Below are positions 1 through 9,457 of a stretch of 11,911 bases of DNA, in pieces (position 1 is the first letter of the stretch; the number at the start of each line of letters is the position of its first letter). The stretch lies in assembly GCA_027382625.1 (NCBI GenBank), contig JAJKFJ010023549.1, forward strand, positions 1 through 11,911, written 5' to 3'. The notes under the pieces are model-generated. The model had not been told where the DNA came from. It worked only from the letters and a program-made list of their open reading frames with translations, and did no database searches. The position numbers were made by a program, and so were the translations under genes. This DNA comes from Tetmemena sp. SeJ-2015. Its lineage: Eukaryota > Ciliophora > Spirotrichea > Sporadotrichida > Oxytrichidae.

Positions 1-649
1 AAAACTTCGACCTAGATCTTCAATTTTTCCTCATTAGATGATCCCTTTTTGAGTGGTGAATTAAAGTTGATAGATGTCTTCTTTGACTTCTGAAAAGTGA
101 AATTATTTTGCTGTCGAGAGGAAACTCAGTTTTCTCTAAAAATCTCAAGCATTAAGATCTCAAAAATACTTCAGGAAACTTCGATCCTAGATCTTAATCT
201 CTTTCTCTTTTCATTAGATGATCGTTTTTGAGTGGTTTGAATTAAAGTTGATAGATGTCTTCTTTGACTTCTGAAAAAATGAATTATTTTGCTGTCGAGA
301 GGAAAACCAGTTTTCTCTAAAAATCTCAAGCATTAAATCTCAAAAAATACTTTTTTAGGAAATTCGATCTGATCTTCAATCTTTCTCTCTCATTAGATGA
401 TCGTTTTTGAGTGGTTAGAATTAAAGTTGATAGATTTCTTCTTTGACTTCTGAAAAGTGAAATTATTTTGCTGTCGAGAGGAAACTCAGTTTTCTCTAAA
501 ATCTCAAGCATTAAAATCTCAAAAAATACTTCAGGAAACTTCGATCCTAGATCTTCAATCTCTTCTCTCTCATTAGATGATCGTTTTTGAGTGGTTAGAA
601 TTAAAGTTGATAGATGTCTTCTTTGACTTCTGAAAAGTGAAATTATTTT

Positions 650-831
650 GCTGTCGAGAGGAAAACTCAGTTTTCTCTAAAAATCTCAAGCATTAAGATC
701 TCAAAAAATACTTCAGGAAACTTCGATCCTAGATCTTCAATCTCTTCTCTCTCATTAGATGATCGTTTTTGAGTGGTTAGAATTAAAGTTGATAGATGTC
801 TTCTTTGACTTCTGAAAAGTGAAATTATTTT
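650..831 (+). repeat. Reference satellite monomer, 182 bp
   Basis: This copy equals the apparent consensus and is identical to 832-1013 and 6792-6973. I counted 59 G+C in 182 bases (32%). Internal landmarks in order are: gctgtcgagagg at 650-661; a dyad at 657-678; two AGATCT sites at 696-701 and 731-736; a polypyrimidine tract tctcttctctctc at 741-753; gatcgtttttgagtgg at 761-776; gaattaaagttgatagatg at 780-798; and a closing AT-rich part, gaaattatttt, at 821-831. The phase (starting at gctgtcgag) is my arbitrary choice. Because 182 = 3 x 60 + 2, any open frame shifts at each copy boundary, so the array cannot encode a continuous repeat protein. Confidence 0.95.
657..678. repeat. Conserved dyad (short inverted repeat) within each monomer
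   Basis: AGAG-g-AAAACT (657-667) is the reverse complement of AGTTTTCTCT (669-678), with one bulged G at 661 and a single central C at 668. The inner 13 bases, aaaactcagtttt, form a perfect odd-centred palindrome. The element recurs in most readable copies, for example at 839-860, 6799-6820 and 10892-10914 (one extra T in the last). It could form a small hairpin in single strands, or be a binding site for a dimeric protein; neither is shown by the sequence. It is the only clear inverted repeat I see in the consensus monomer. Confidence 0.75.
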
Positions 832-1404
832 GCTGTCGAGAGGAAAACTCAGTTTTCTCTAAAAATCTCAAGCATTAAGATCTCAAAAAATACTTCAGGA
901 AACTTCGATCCTAGATCTTCAATCTCTTCTCTCTCATTAGATGATCGTTTTTGAGTGGTTAGAATTAAAGTTGATAGATGTCTTCTTTGACTTCTGAAAA
1001 GTGAAATTATTTTGCTGTCGAGAGAGACTATTTCAATTCTAAAATTTCAAGCATTAAAGATCTCAAAAAATACTCAGGAAACTTCGATCTAAGATCTTCA
1101 ATTCTTTTCTCATTAGATATCGTTTTTGAGTGTTAGAATTAAAAGTTGATAGATTTTCTTGCTTCTGAAAAGTGAAATTATTTTGCTGTCGAAAGGAAAA
1201 CTCAGTTTCCATAAAAATCTCAAGCATTTAAGATCTCAAAAATACTCATAGAAAGTTCAATCCTAGATATTCAATCTCTTGTCTCTCATTAGATGATCAT
1301 TTGAGTGGTTAGAATTAAAAGTTGATTAGATGTATCTTTGACTTCTGAAAGTGGAAATATTTCTGCTGTCGAGAGGTAAAACTCATTTTCTCTAAAAATC
1401 TCTT

Positions 1405-1730
1405 AAGCATTAAGATCTCAAAAAATACTTCAGGAAACTTCGATCCTAGATCTTCAATCTCTTCTCTCTCATTAGATGATCGTTTTTGAGTGGTTAGAAT
1501 TAAAGTTGATAGATGTCTTCTTTGACTTCTGAAAAGTGAAATTATTTTGCTGTCGAGAGGAAAACTCAGTTTTCTATAAAAATCTCAAGCATTAAGATCT
1601 CAAAAAATACTTCAGGAAACTTCGATCCTAGATCTTCAATCTCTTCTCTCTCATTAGATGATCGTTTTTGAGTCTTTAGAATTAAAGTTGATAGATGTCT
1701 TCTTTGACTTCTGAAAAGTGAAATTATTTT
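1405..1730 (+). repeat. Near-consensus patch of about 1.8 monomers
   Basis: From 1405 to 1548 the sequence matches the consensus exactly. The full copy at 1549-1730 is 182 bp with three substitutions: c-to-a giving tctata near 1576, and gg-to-ct giving gagtctttag at 1670-1679. Copies on both sides carry scattered indels. The gg-to-ct variant recurs at 7624-7633, so it is probably a true subtype marker and not a read error. Confidence 0.85.
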
Positions 1731-2504
1731 GCTGTCGAGAGGAAACTCAGTTTTCTCTCTTAAAAATCTCAAGCATAAGATCTTCAAAAATACTTCAGGA
1801 AACTCATCTAGATTTCAATCTCTTTCCTCATTAGATGATCGTTTTTGAGTTGTTAGAATTAAAGTTGATAGATGTTATCTTTGACTTTGAAAATGACTTA
1901 TTTGCTGTCGAGAGGAAAACTCAGTTTTCTGCTAAAAAATCCAAGCATAAGATTTCAAAATCTTCAGGAACTCGATCTCTAGATCTTCAATCTCGCTTCT
2001 CTCATTAGATGACGTTTTGAGTGTTAGATTAAAGTTGTAGATTCTTTTGATTCTGAAAAGTGAAATTATTTGCTGTCGAGAGGCAAATTTTTCTCTAAAA
2101 ATCTCAAGCTTTAAGATCTCAAAAAAAATATCAGGAAACTTGTCGATCACTAGATCTTCATATCTCTTCTATCTATTAGCTGATTCGTTTTTGAGTTGTT
2201 AGAATTAAAGTTGATAGAGTCTTCTTTGACTTTGAAGTGAAATTCATTTTGCTGTCGAAGAAAACTTCAGTTTCCTAAATCTCAGCATTAAGATTCAATA
2301 AATACTTTCAGGGAAACTTTCGATCCTAATTCTTCATCTCTTCTCTCTCATTGCAGATCAGTTTTGAGTGTTAAATTAAAAGTTGATAGTGTCTTCTTGA
2401 CTTCTGAAAGTGAAATTATTTTCGTCGAGAGGAACTATTCTTCTCTAATTCAAGCATTTGAAGATCTCAAAAAATACTTCAGGGAAATTCGATCCTAGAT
2501 TCTT

Positions 2505-2552
2505 CAATCTTTGTCTAATCAGCATAGCAAGAGAAAGAGAATTAAAAGTTTA
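2505..2552 (+). repeat. Locally rearranged monomer segment
   Basis: Where consensus has the polypyrimidine tract followed by attagatgatcgtttttgag, this copy has tctttgtctaatcagcatag and then caagagaaagaga before returning to gaattaaaag. The purine-rich end resembles the reverse complement of the polypyrimidine tract, so a micro-inversion is possible, but the match is imperfect. Small local erosion or sequencing error would also explain it. No gene is present. Confidence 0.4.
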
Positions 2553-4080
2553 TAGAATAATTTTAACTTCTGAAAAAGTGAAATTATTTTGCTGTCAGAT
2601 AAAATCAGTATTCTCTAAAAATCTCAAGGCATTAAATCTTCAAAAAATTAATCAGGAAAGTTCGATCCCTAGATCTTCACAATCTTCTCTCTCCATTAGA
2701 TGATCGTGTTTGATGTTAAAATTATAAGTTGATAGAATGTTCTTTTGAATTCTGAAAAGTGAATTAACTTTGGTCTCGAGAGAAACTCAGTTTCTCTTTA
2801 AAAATCTAAGCGATTAAGATCTAAAAATACTTCAGTAAACTTCGATCCTAGATCTTCTCTATTCTCGTCTCATTAGTGATCGTTTGAGTGGTTAGTAATT
2901 AGAAGTTGATAAATTCTCTTTTGAACTTTGAAAAGTGAATTATTGCTGTCGAGAGAAAAATGCAGTTTCTCTAAAATCTCAACATAAGACTAAAAATACT
3001 TTCAGGAAACTTCGATCATAGATCTTCAATCTCTTCCTCATTAGATGATCGTTTTTGAGTGGTTAGAATAAAAGTTGATACATAAGGTGATTCTGAAAAG
3101 TGAAATTATTTTGCTGTCAGAGGAAATACTCAGTTTTCTCTAAAAATCTCAAAAGCATAAGATTCAAAAAATACTTCAGTGAAACTTCGATACAATTTTC
3201 ATCTTTCTCTTCCATTAGATGATCGTTTTGATGGTTTAGAATTAAAGTTGATAGATGTTTTCTTTGACTGAAAAGTGAATTATTTTGCTGTCGAGAGGAA
3301 AACTCAGTTTTCTCTAAATTCAAGCATTAAAATCTCAAAAAAATACTTCAGGAAATTCGATCCAGATCTTCAATATTTCTCTTCATAGATGATCCGTTTT
3401 GAGATGGTTAGCATTAAAGTTGATAGATGTCTTCTTTGACTTCTGAAAAGTGAGATCTTAATGCTGTCGAGAGGAAAACTCAGTTTCCTCAAAAATCTCA
3501 AGCATTAATATCTCAAAACAATACTTCAAGGAAACTTTCGATCTCTAGATTTTCAATCTTTCTCTCCTTAGATATCGTTTTTATGGTAGATAATTAAATT
3601 GATAGATTGTCTCTTGACTTGAAAAGTGAAATTATTTGCTGTCGAGAGGAAACTCAGTTTTCTCTAAAAATCTCAAGCATAATAAGATCTCAAAAAATAC
3701 TTCAAGAAACTTCGATCCTAGATCTTCAATCTTTTACTTCATTAGAATGAATGTTGTTGATGTGTTATAATTAAAGTTGATAATGTTCTTTCTTGACTTT
3801 GAAATTGAAATTAAATTTGCTGTCCGAAGGAAACTCATTTTCTCTAAAAATCTCAAAGCTTAAAATCTCAAAAATACTTCAGGAAACTTTCGAGTCCTAG
3901 ATCTTCCCTCTTCTCTCTCATTAGAGATGATTCTGTTGAGTGGTTGAATAACGTTTATAGATGGTTCCTTCTTTGACTTCTGAAAGTGAAATTATTTTGC
4001 TGTGAAGAAAATCAGTTTCCTAAAAATTCAAGATTAAATCTCAATAAAATACTTCAGAAACTCGTCTAAGATCTTCGAAC

Positions 4081-4179
4081 TACAATCGCAGCTGAAGAAT
4101 TAAAGTGAAGTTTATAAAATGGCTTTGAACTTTGCTTTTGACTTTGAAAGTGAAAGCATTGTGATAGGGTGGAACTCTT
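4081..4179 (+). repeat. Highly divergent satellite-like segment bordering the interruption
   Basis: After atcttcgaac the monomer loses its polypyrimidine part. Recognisable monomer words then reappear in order but altered: gaattaaagtgaag near 4097 (consensus gaattaaagttgat), ttgactttgaaagtgaaag near 4138 (consensus ttgacttctgaaaagtgaaa), and tgatagggtggaactc near 4162, which weakly resembles the gctgtcgagaggaaaactc landmark. Divergence is far greater than in neighbouring copies and is not of the homopolymer type, so this looks like an old or separate monomer variant. A 41-codon frame (ATG 4119 to TAA 4244) crosses it. I do not call it a gene because its first half is explained by satellite similarity. 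Confidence 0.55.
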
Positions 4180-4476
4180 TCATCCCCACTTTATATCTTA
4201 AGCTCGAGGACATCTCTAGAAGCTTCAAAGCTGCTATGAAATAAAGCACCTTATTTAGATAGCAATTATATTTGTGTGAAGATTTTAGTTATTTGACTTG
4301 AAGAATTAGAAAAATAAGGAGAAGAAGTTGAAATTCAAGTTCTCAATGAAATCTCTTAAAGAGCAACTATTCTCTGAAGAAATGGCTAAAAAGATTTGCT
4401 TAAAGTCTAGTTTCGTGCATGAGATTGAAAAATTCTTGCTCAACAATAGATATTTACTGCAAGTCACGCATGACGG
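4180..4476 (+). other. Non-satellite (or extremely diverged) block interrupting the array
   Basis: About 300 bp share no convincing stretch with the 182-bp monomer. Composition is less homopolymer-rich and includes words absent elsewhere, such as ctcgaggacatctctagaag, cttcaaagctgctatg and gcaagtcacgcatgacgg. The satellite resumes abruptly at tctgaaaatgaaattattttg (4477). I see no terminal inverted repeats, target-site duplication or poly-A tail that would mark a transposon. Two partial hints of monomer phase remain: ttgacttgaag at 4293 and tgacggtctgaaaatg at 4471. They lie 155 and about 178 bp after the previous ttgac words, so a very diverged monomer family is possible. An open frame from 4310 runs through it into the satellite, without a convincing start or any recognised domain. 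It may be a gene or retroelement fragment, or a second satellite. Confidence 0.6.
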
Positions 4477-6791
4477 TCTGAAAATGAAATTATTTTGCTG
4501 TCGAGAGAAAACTCAGTTTTCTCTAAAAATCTAACAGATCTCGAAAAATACTTCAAGAAACTTCGATCCTAGATCTTCAATCTCTTCTCTCTATTAGATG
4601 ATTGTTTTTGAGTGGTTAGAATTAAAGTTAAGATGTTACTTTGAACTTCTGAAAAGTGAAATTATTTGCTGTCGAGAGGCAAACTGCAGTTTTTCCTCTA
4701 AAAATCTCAAGCAATTAAGATCTTCAATAAAATACTTCAGGAACTTAGAATCCTGTATCTCATCCTTCTCTCTCATTAGATGATTGTTTTTGAGGGTTAG
4801 AATTAAAATTGATAGATGTCTTCTTTGAATTCTGAAAAGTGAAATTATTTTGCTGTCGAGAGGAAAACTCAGGTTTTCTCTAATAATCTCAAGCATTAAT
4901 ATCTCAAAAAATACTTCAGGAAACTTGATCCTAGATTTTCAATCTCTTCTCTCTCATTAGATGACGTTTTTGAGTGTGTTAGAATTAAGTTATAGAATTC
5001 TTTTTGACTTCTGAAAAATATTATTTGCGTCGAAGAAAACTCAGTTTTCTATAAAAATTCAATCATTAGATTCAAAAATACTTTCAGGAAACTTCGATCC
5101 TAGATTTTCAATCTCTTCTCTCTCATAGATATCGTTTTGAGTGTTAGAATAATTTGATAGATTCTCTTTCTTCTGAAACAGTTTAAATTATTTTGCGTCG
5201 AAGGAAAACTCATTTTCTCTAAAAATTCCTCAAGCATGTAAGATCTAAAATAAATACTTCAGGGAAACTTCGATCTAGATCTTCAATCTCTCTTCTCTCA
5301 TATAGATGAATCGTTTTCTGAGGGTTTAGAATTAAAGTGAAATAGATTGTCTTCTTTGACTCTGAAAGTGAAATTATTCTTGCGTGTCGAGAGGAAACTC
5401 AGTTTGTCTAAAAATCTCAATGCATTTAAGTATTCAAAAAAAATACGTTCTAGGAAATATCGCTCCTGATTCTTCAATCTCTCTTCTTCTCTCATTAGAT
5501 GAAATCGTTTTTGAGTGTTAAAATTAAAGTTGATAGATGTTTTCTTTGACTCTGAAAAGTGAAATATTTTGCTGTCTGGATAGGAAATCAGTTTTCTAAA
5601 ATCTCAAACATTAAGATCAAAAATATTCAGTGAACTTCGATCCTTAGATCTTCTCTCTTCTCTCTCATTAGATGATTGTTTTTGAGTGGTTAGAATTAAA
5701 GTTGATAGATGTTTTCTTTGACTTCTGAAAAGTTGAAATTATTTTTGAGTCGAGAGGAAAAACAGTTTCCTAAAATCTCAGATAAGATCTCAAAAAAATA
5801 TTCAGGAAATTCATTCCTAAGATGCTTGAATCCTTCTTCCATTAGATAATGGTTTTTGAGTGGTAGAATTAAAGTTGATAGATGTCTTCTTGCTTTCTGA
5901 AAAGTTGAAATTATTTTTGCGTCGATAGAAGAACTCCGTTGTTCTCTAAAATTCTTCAAGCATTAAAGTCTCAAAAAATACTTCAAGGAAACTTCTGATC
6001 CTAATCTTCAACTCTCTCTCTCATTAGATATCGTTTTGAAAGTGGTTATTAGAATTAAAGTGATAGAATGTTCTTTGACTTCTGAAAAGTGAATTATTTT
6101 GCTGTCGAGAGGAAAACTCAGTTTTCTCTAAAAATTCTCAAGCATTAAGAAATCTAAAAATACTCAAGGAAATTGATTCTAATCATTCAATTCTTCTCCT
6201 CATTAATATGTTTTTGAGTGTTGAATTAAATGATAGTTCTTCTTTGCTCTGAAAAGTAAAATTACTTTTGCTGTCGAGAGAAAACTCAGTTTTCTCAAAA
6301 AATTCTCAAGCATTAAGATATCAAAAAATAACTTCAGGATAACTTCGATCCTAGATCTTCAATCTCTTCTCTTTCATCAGATGATCATTTTTGTGAGTTA
6401 AATTAAATTGATAAGATTCTTCTTGTACTTTCTGAAAAGTGAAATTATTTTTGCTGTAAGAGAAAAATCATTTTTCTCTTAAAAATCTCAGAGCATAGAG
6501 ATCTCAAAAAATACTTTTAGAAATTCGACCTCTATTTCAATCTCTTTTCTCATTAGAGATCGTTTCTTGAGGTTAAATTAAAGTTGAAGGATTCTTTTTG
6601 ACTCTGAAAGTGAATATTTTGCTGTCCGAGAGAAAATCAGTTCTCTAAAGAATGATATGCTATTAAGAATCTTCAAAAAGATAAGAAAACTTCGATCCTA
6701 GATCTTTAATCTCTTCTCTCTCTTAATGATGTTTTGAGTGGTTGAATTAAAGTTGAAGATGTCTTCTTTGATCTGAAAAGTGAAATTAATT

Positions 6792-7022
6792 GCTGTCGAG
6801 AGGAAAACTCAGTTTTCTCTAAAAATCTCAAGCATTAAGATCTCAAAAAATACTTCAGGAAACTTCGATCCTAGATCTTCAATCTCTTCTCTCTCATTAG
6901 ATGATCGTTTTTGAGTGGTTAGAATTAAAGTTGATAGATGTCTTCTTTGACTTCTGAAAAGTGAAATTATTTTGCTGTCGAGAGGAAAACTCAGTTTTCT
7001 CTAAAAATCTCAAGCATTAAGA
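6792..7022 (+). repeat. Consensus-identical monomer plus part of the next
   Basis: 6792-6973 is base-for-base the same as 650-831, more than 6 kb away, and identity continues to about 7022. Both flanks change abruptly: upstream (6621-6790) is full of small indels, and downstream (7023-7091) is replaced by unrelated AT-rich sequence. Such exact long-range identity beside noisy copies implies either very recent homogenisation or uneven base-calling accuracy. Confidence 0.93.
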
Positions 7023-7091
7023 ATTCTAAAATGGCTCTATTAAATCTATAACAATTTGAATATTCCTCTATATTTATAAACTTATTTAAAA
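7023..7091 (+). other. AT-rich 69-bp patch replacing part of a monomer
   Basis: After cattaaga the expected 78 bp of monomer, from the first AGATCT through gagtgg, is replaced by about 69 bp of different AT-rich sequence, including atggctctattaaatc and ctatatttataaac. The monomer resumes at ttagaattaagtgatag (7092). The landmark spacing (6974 to 7144, 170 bp) is nearly preserved, so this is a replacement and not an insertion. Weak pyrimidine-rich resemblance (attcctctatattta against the tctcttctctctcatta part) leaves open an extremely diverged copy. It could also be gene conversion from another repeat, or local misassembly. Confidence 0.6.
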
Positions 7092-8226
7092 TTAGAATTA
7101 AGTGATAGATTCTTGATTTGTTTTCTGAAAAGTGAAATTATTTGCTGTCGAGAGAAAAACTCAGTTTTTCCATAAAAATCTCAGCATTAAGATCTCAAAT
7201 AAATACTTCAGAAGACTTTCGATCCTAGATCTTTCAATCTCTCTCTCTCATTAATGATCTTTTAAGTGGTTTAGAAATTAAGTTGATAGATGTTGTCTTT
7301 GAACTTCTGAAAAGTTGAAATTTATTTTGCTGTCGAGGGAAAACTCAGTTTCTTCTGCTATAAAATCTCAAGCATTAAGATCTCAAAAAAATACTTCAGG
7401 AAACTTCGATCCTAGAATCTTTTCAATCTCTCCTCTCATAATGAACGTTGAGTGTTTTAGAATTAAAGTTTGATAATTTTTCTTTGACTCTGAATAGTGA
7501 ATTATTTTGCTGTCGAAGAAAACTCGTTTTCTCTAAAAATCTCAAGCATTAAAGATCTCAAAAATACGTCGAACTTCGACTCCTTAGATCTTCAATCTCT
7601 CTCTCTCAAATTAATGAATCGTTGAGTCTTTAGAATTTAAGTTGATAGATGTCTTCTTTGATTCGAATAAGTGAAATTATTTTGCTGTCGAGAGAAAACT
7701 CAGTTTTTTCTAAAAATCTCAAGCATTAAGATTCTCAAAAATATTCAGGAAACTTCGATCCTAGATCTTCAATCTCTCTCTCTCATCAGAATGATCGTTA
7801 TTTAGTGAGTTAAGAATTAAAGTTTATAGAATTTTCTTGACTTCTGAATAAGTGAAATTATTTTGCTGTCGAGAGGAAACTCAGTTTGCTCTAAAATTCA
7901 AAGTCATTAAAGATCTCAAAAATAACTTCAGTGAAACTTCGATCCCTAGATCTTAATCCATTCTCTCTCATTAATGATTCGTTTTGAGTGGTTTAGAATT
8001 AAAGTTGAATAGATGTCTTTTGACTTCTGAAAAGTGAAATGATTTTGCTGTCGAGAGGAAAACTCAGTTTTTCTCTAAAAATCTCAAGCATTAAGATCAA
8101 AAAAGTACTTCAGGAACTTCGATCCTAGATCTCAATCTCTCTCTCTCATTAGATGATCGTTTTTGAGTGGTTATAATTAAAGTTGATAGATGTTTTCTTG
8201 ACTTCTGAAAAGTGAAATTATTATAG

Positions 8227-8253
8227 AACTAATTAATATTTAAATAATTAGTT
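8227..8253. repeat. AT-rich palindrome replacing the normal dyad
   Basis: AACTAATTA (8227-8235) and TAATTAGTT (8245-8253) are perfect reverse complements around the loop atatttaaa. In this copy the segment takes the place of ttgctgtcgagaggaaaactca, between gaaattatt and agtttttctct. The right arm overlaps the right arm of the ordinary monomer dyad, while the left arm is new. A stem of nine pairs could form. It occurs once in the window. Confidence 0.7.
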
Positions 8254-8569
8254 TTTCTCTAAGAAATCTTCAACTTAGATCTCAAAAAATACTTCAGCAG
8301 GAAACTCATCCTAGATCTTCATTCTTCTTCTCATTAGACTGAACGTTTTTGAGTGGTTAAATTAAAGTTGAATAGATGTCTCCTTTTGACTTCTGAAAAT
8401 GTGAAATTATTTGCTGTCGAGAGGAAATAGTTTTCTCTAAAAAGGCTGCAAATGAAATCAATAAAATAACTTCAAGGAAACTTCGATCCTAGATTTAATC
8501 TTTCTCTCTCATTAATGATGTTTTTGAGTGTTAGAATAAGTTGATTAGATGTTTTTGACTTTGAAAATG

Positions 8570-8609
8570 AAATAATTTTGCTGTCGAGAGAAATTATTTC
8601 TGTCGGAGG
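8570..8609 (+). repeat. Short direct duplication inside a monomer
   Basis: aaataattttgctgtcgagag (8570-8590) is followed immediately by aaattatttctgtcggagg (8591-8609), a second, altered version of the same part of the monomer. This adds about 20 bp to the copy. Replication slippage or an alignment or consensus error could produce it. Confidence 0.65.
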
Positions 8610-9456
8610 AAAAACCCGTTTTCTCTAAAAAATCCAAAACATTTGACTCAAAAAAAAACTTTGGAACTTTATCCAATTTCAACTCTCCTCTTAAACTTTT
8701 GAGTGGAGAATTTAAAATTATAGATGTCTTTTTGAAATTTTGAAAAAATGAAATTTTTTTGGGTGCGAGAGGAAAACTCATTTCTCTAAAAATCTCAAGC
8801 ATTAAGAACTCAAAAAATAAATTCAAAACTTTGATCCTAGATTTTAATCTCTCTCTCTCATTAGATTATTTTGGGTTTTTATGGTTAGAATTTAAAATTT
8901 ATAATGTCTTTTTGGAAATTCGAAAAAGGGAAATTTTTGCTGTCGAGAGGAAAAAACCCGTTTTCTCTAAAAATTTTCAACATTTTAAAAATCTCAAAAA
9001 AAACTTCAGGAAACTTCGTTTCCCAAAATTTTTCAATCTCTTCTCTCTCATTAGATGACGTTTTTTAGTGGTTAAATTTAAAGGGTTTATAAATGTCTTC
9101 TTTGACTTCTGAAAAATGAAATTATTTTGCTGTCGAGAGGAAAAACTGTTTTCCCCAAAAATTCAAATTAAGTTCAAAAAAAAACTTTAAAACTTTTTTC
9201 CTAGATCTTCAAACTTTCTCTCTATTAGATGACGTTTTTTATTTGGGTTTGAAATTTAAAATTTATAGATGTTTTTTTACTTCTGAAAAGGGGAAATTTA
9301 AGGGGTAGAGAAAATCATTTTTTTCCCCGCTTAAGCAAAAAAACTTTAGGGAAACCAAATTTAATCCTAAGTTTAAAAACCTCTTCTTTCACTTTGAATT
9401 TTTTTAAAAAGGTTTGAATAAAATAAGTTTTTGCTCGAAAGGGAAAAAAAGTTTCT

Positions 9457-9457
<1 letters not shown>

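Larger units (their letters stand above)
470..1013 (+). repeat. Three consecutive near-identical monomers (homogeneous patch)
   Basis: The copies starting at 650 and 832 are identical over 182 bp. The copy starting at 470 differs by two missing A residues in A runs and one g-to-a change. This is the cleanest contiguous stretch of the window and the best basis for a consensus. The next copy (from 1014) breaks the pattern: gagaggaaaactcag is replaced by gagagactatttcaat, and spacing falls to 171. Confidence 0.9.
1..4080 (+). repeat. 182-bp satellite array, first segment (about 23 monomers)
   Basis: Head-to-tail tandem copies of an AT-rich monomer fill this segment. The landmark gctgtcgag or a close variant falls at 110, 291, 470, 650, 832, 1014, 1185, 1365, 1549, 1731, 1904, 2072, 2251, about 2422, 2591, about 2772, 2945, 3113, 3287, 3463, 3638, 3819 and 3999. 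Spacing is 182 in clean copies and mostly 168-184 in eroded ones, where single-base deletions predominate. All copies have the same orientation. The window opens inside a monomer, at the aaacttcga part. Most differences from consensus are private to one copy and I see no repeating multi-monomer (higher-order) pattern by eye. No gene is present. The role is unknown; by analogy with known satellites it is probably heterochromatin or centromere-associated DNA. Confidence 0.97.
4477..8640 (+). repeat. 182-bp satellite array, second segment (about 24 monomers)
   Basis: The array resumes in the same orientation as the first segment. Landmarks fall at 4497, 4668, 4852, 5027, 5195, 5382, 5571, 5747, 5919, 6101, 6270, 6453, 6621, 6792, 6974, 7144, 7329, 7509, 7684, 7865, 8047, about 8226 (replaced by a palindrome), 8413 and 8580. 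Copies between 4980 and 6750 carry many one-base insertions and deletions. Those from 6780 to 7020 are at consensus, and those from 7330 to 8210 are mildly eroded. The copy from 8413 has a replaced stretch, ggctgcaaatgaaatc (8443-8458), where consensus has the tctcaagcattaagatc region. No gene is present. Confidence 0.96.

Noticed and set aside
650..831. CENP-B box in the monomer (the acttcgatcctagatc part has TTCG)
   Set aside because: The known box needs TTCG, an A five bases later and then CGGG. Here TTCG is followed by ATCCTAGATC, which lacks the A at that place and the CGGG core.
1566..1787. Minus-strand open frame encoding a peptide with the motif SKIISLFRSQRRHLSTLIL, recurring in similar form at 326-511, 3117-3323, 4636-4896 and 5696-5959
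   Set aside because: The peptides are alike only because the DNA monomer repeats. The frames use varied starts, end within about one monomer, shift frame at each copy because 182 is not divisible by 3, and have no ribosome-binding or promoter context.
3081..3090. Local replacement cataaggtga where consensus has gatgtcttctttgact
   Set aside because: It is only about ten bases in one copy; too small to separate from ordinary read error or point erosion.
4081..4476. Transposable element insertion
   Set aside because: No terminal inverted repeats, long terminal repeats, target-site duplication or poly-A tail is visible at either junction, so I keep it as an unclassified block.
8759..9058. Plus-strand 99-codon open frame and the overlapping minus-strand 93-codon frame at 8545-8826
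   Set aside because: Both lie wholly in satellite monomers. They are long only because indels and homopolymer changes in the degraded region removed stops; composition is low-complexity K, F, L, S and N with no recognised domain.
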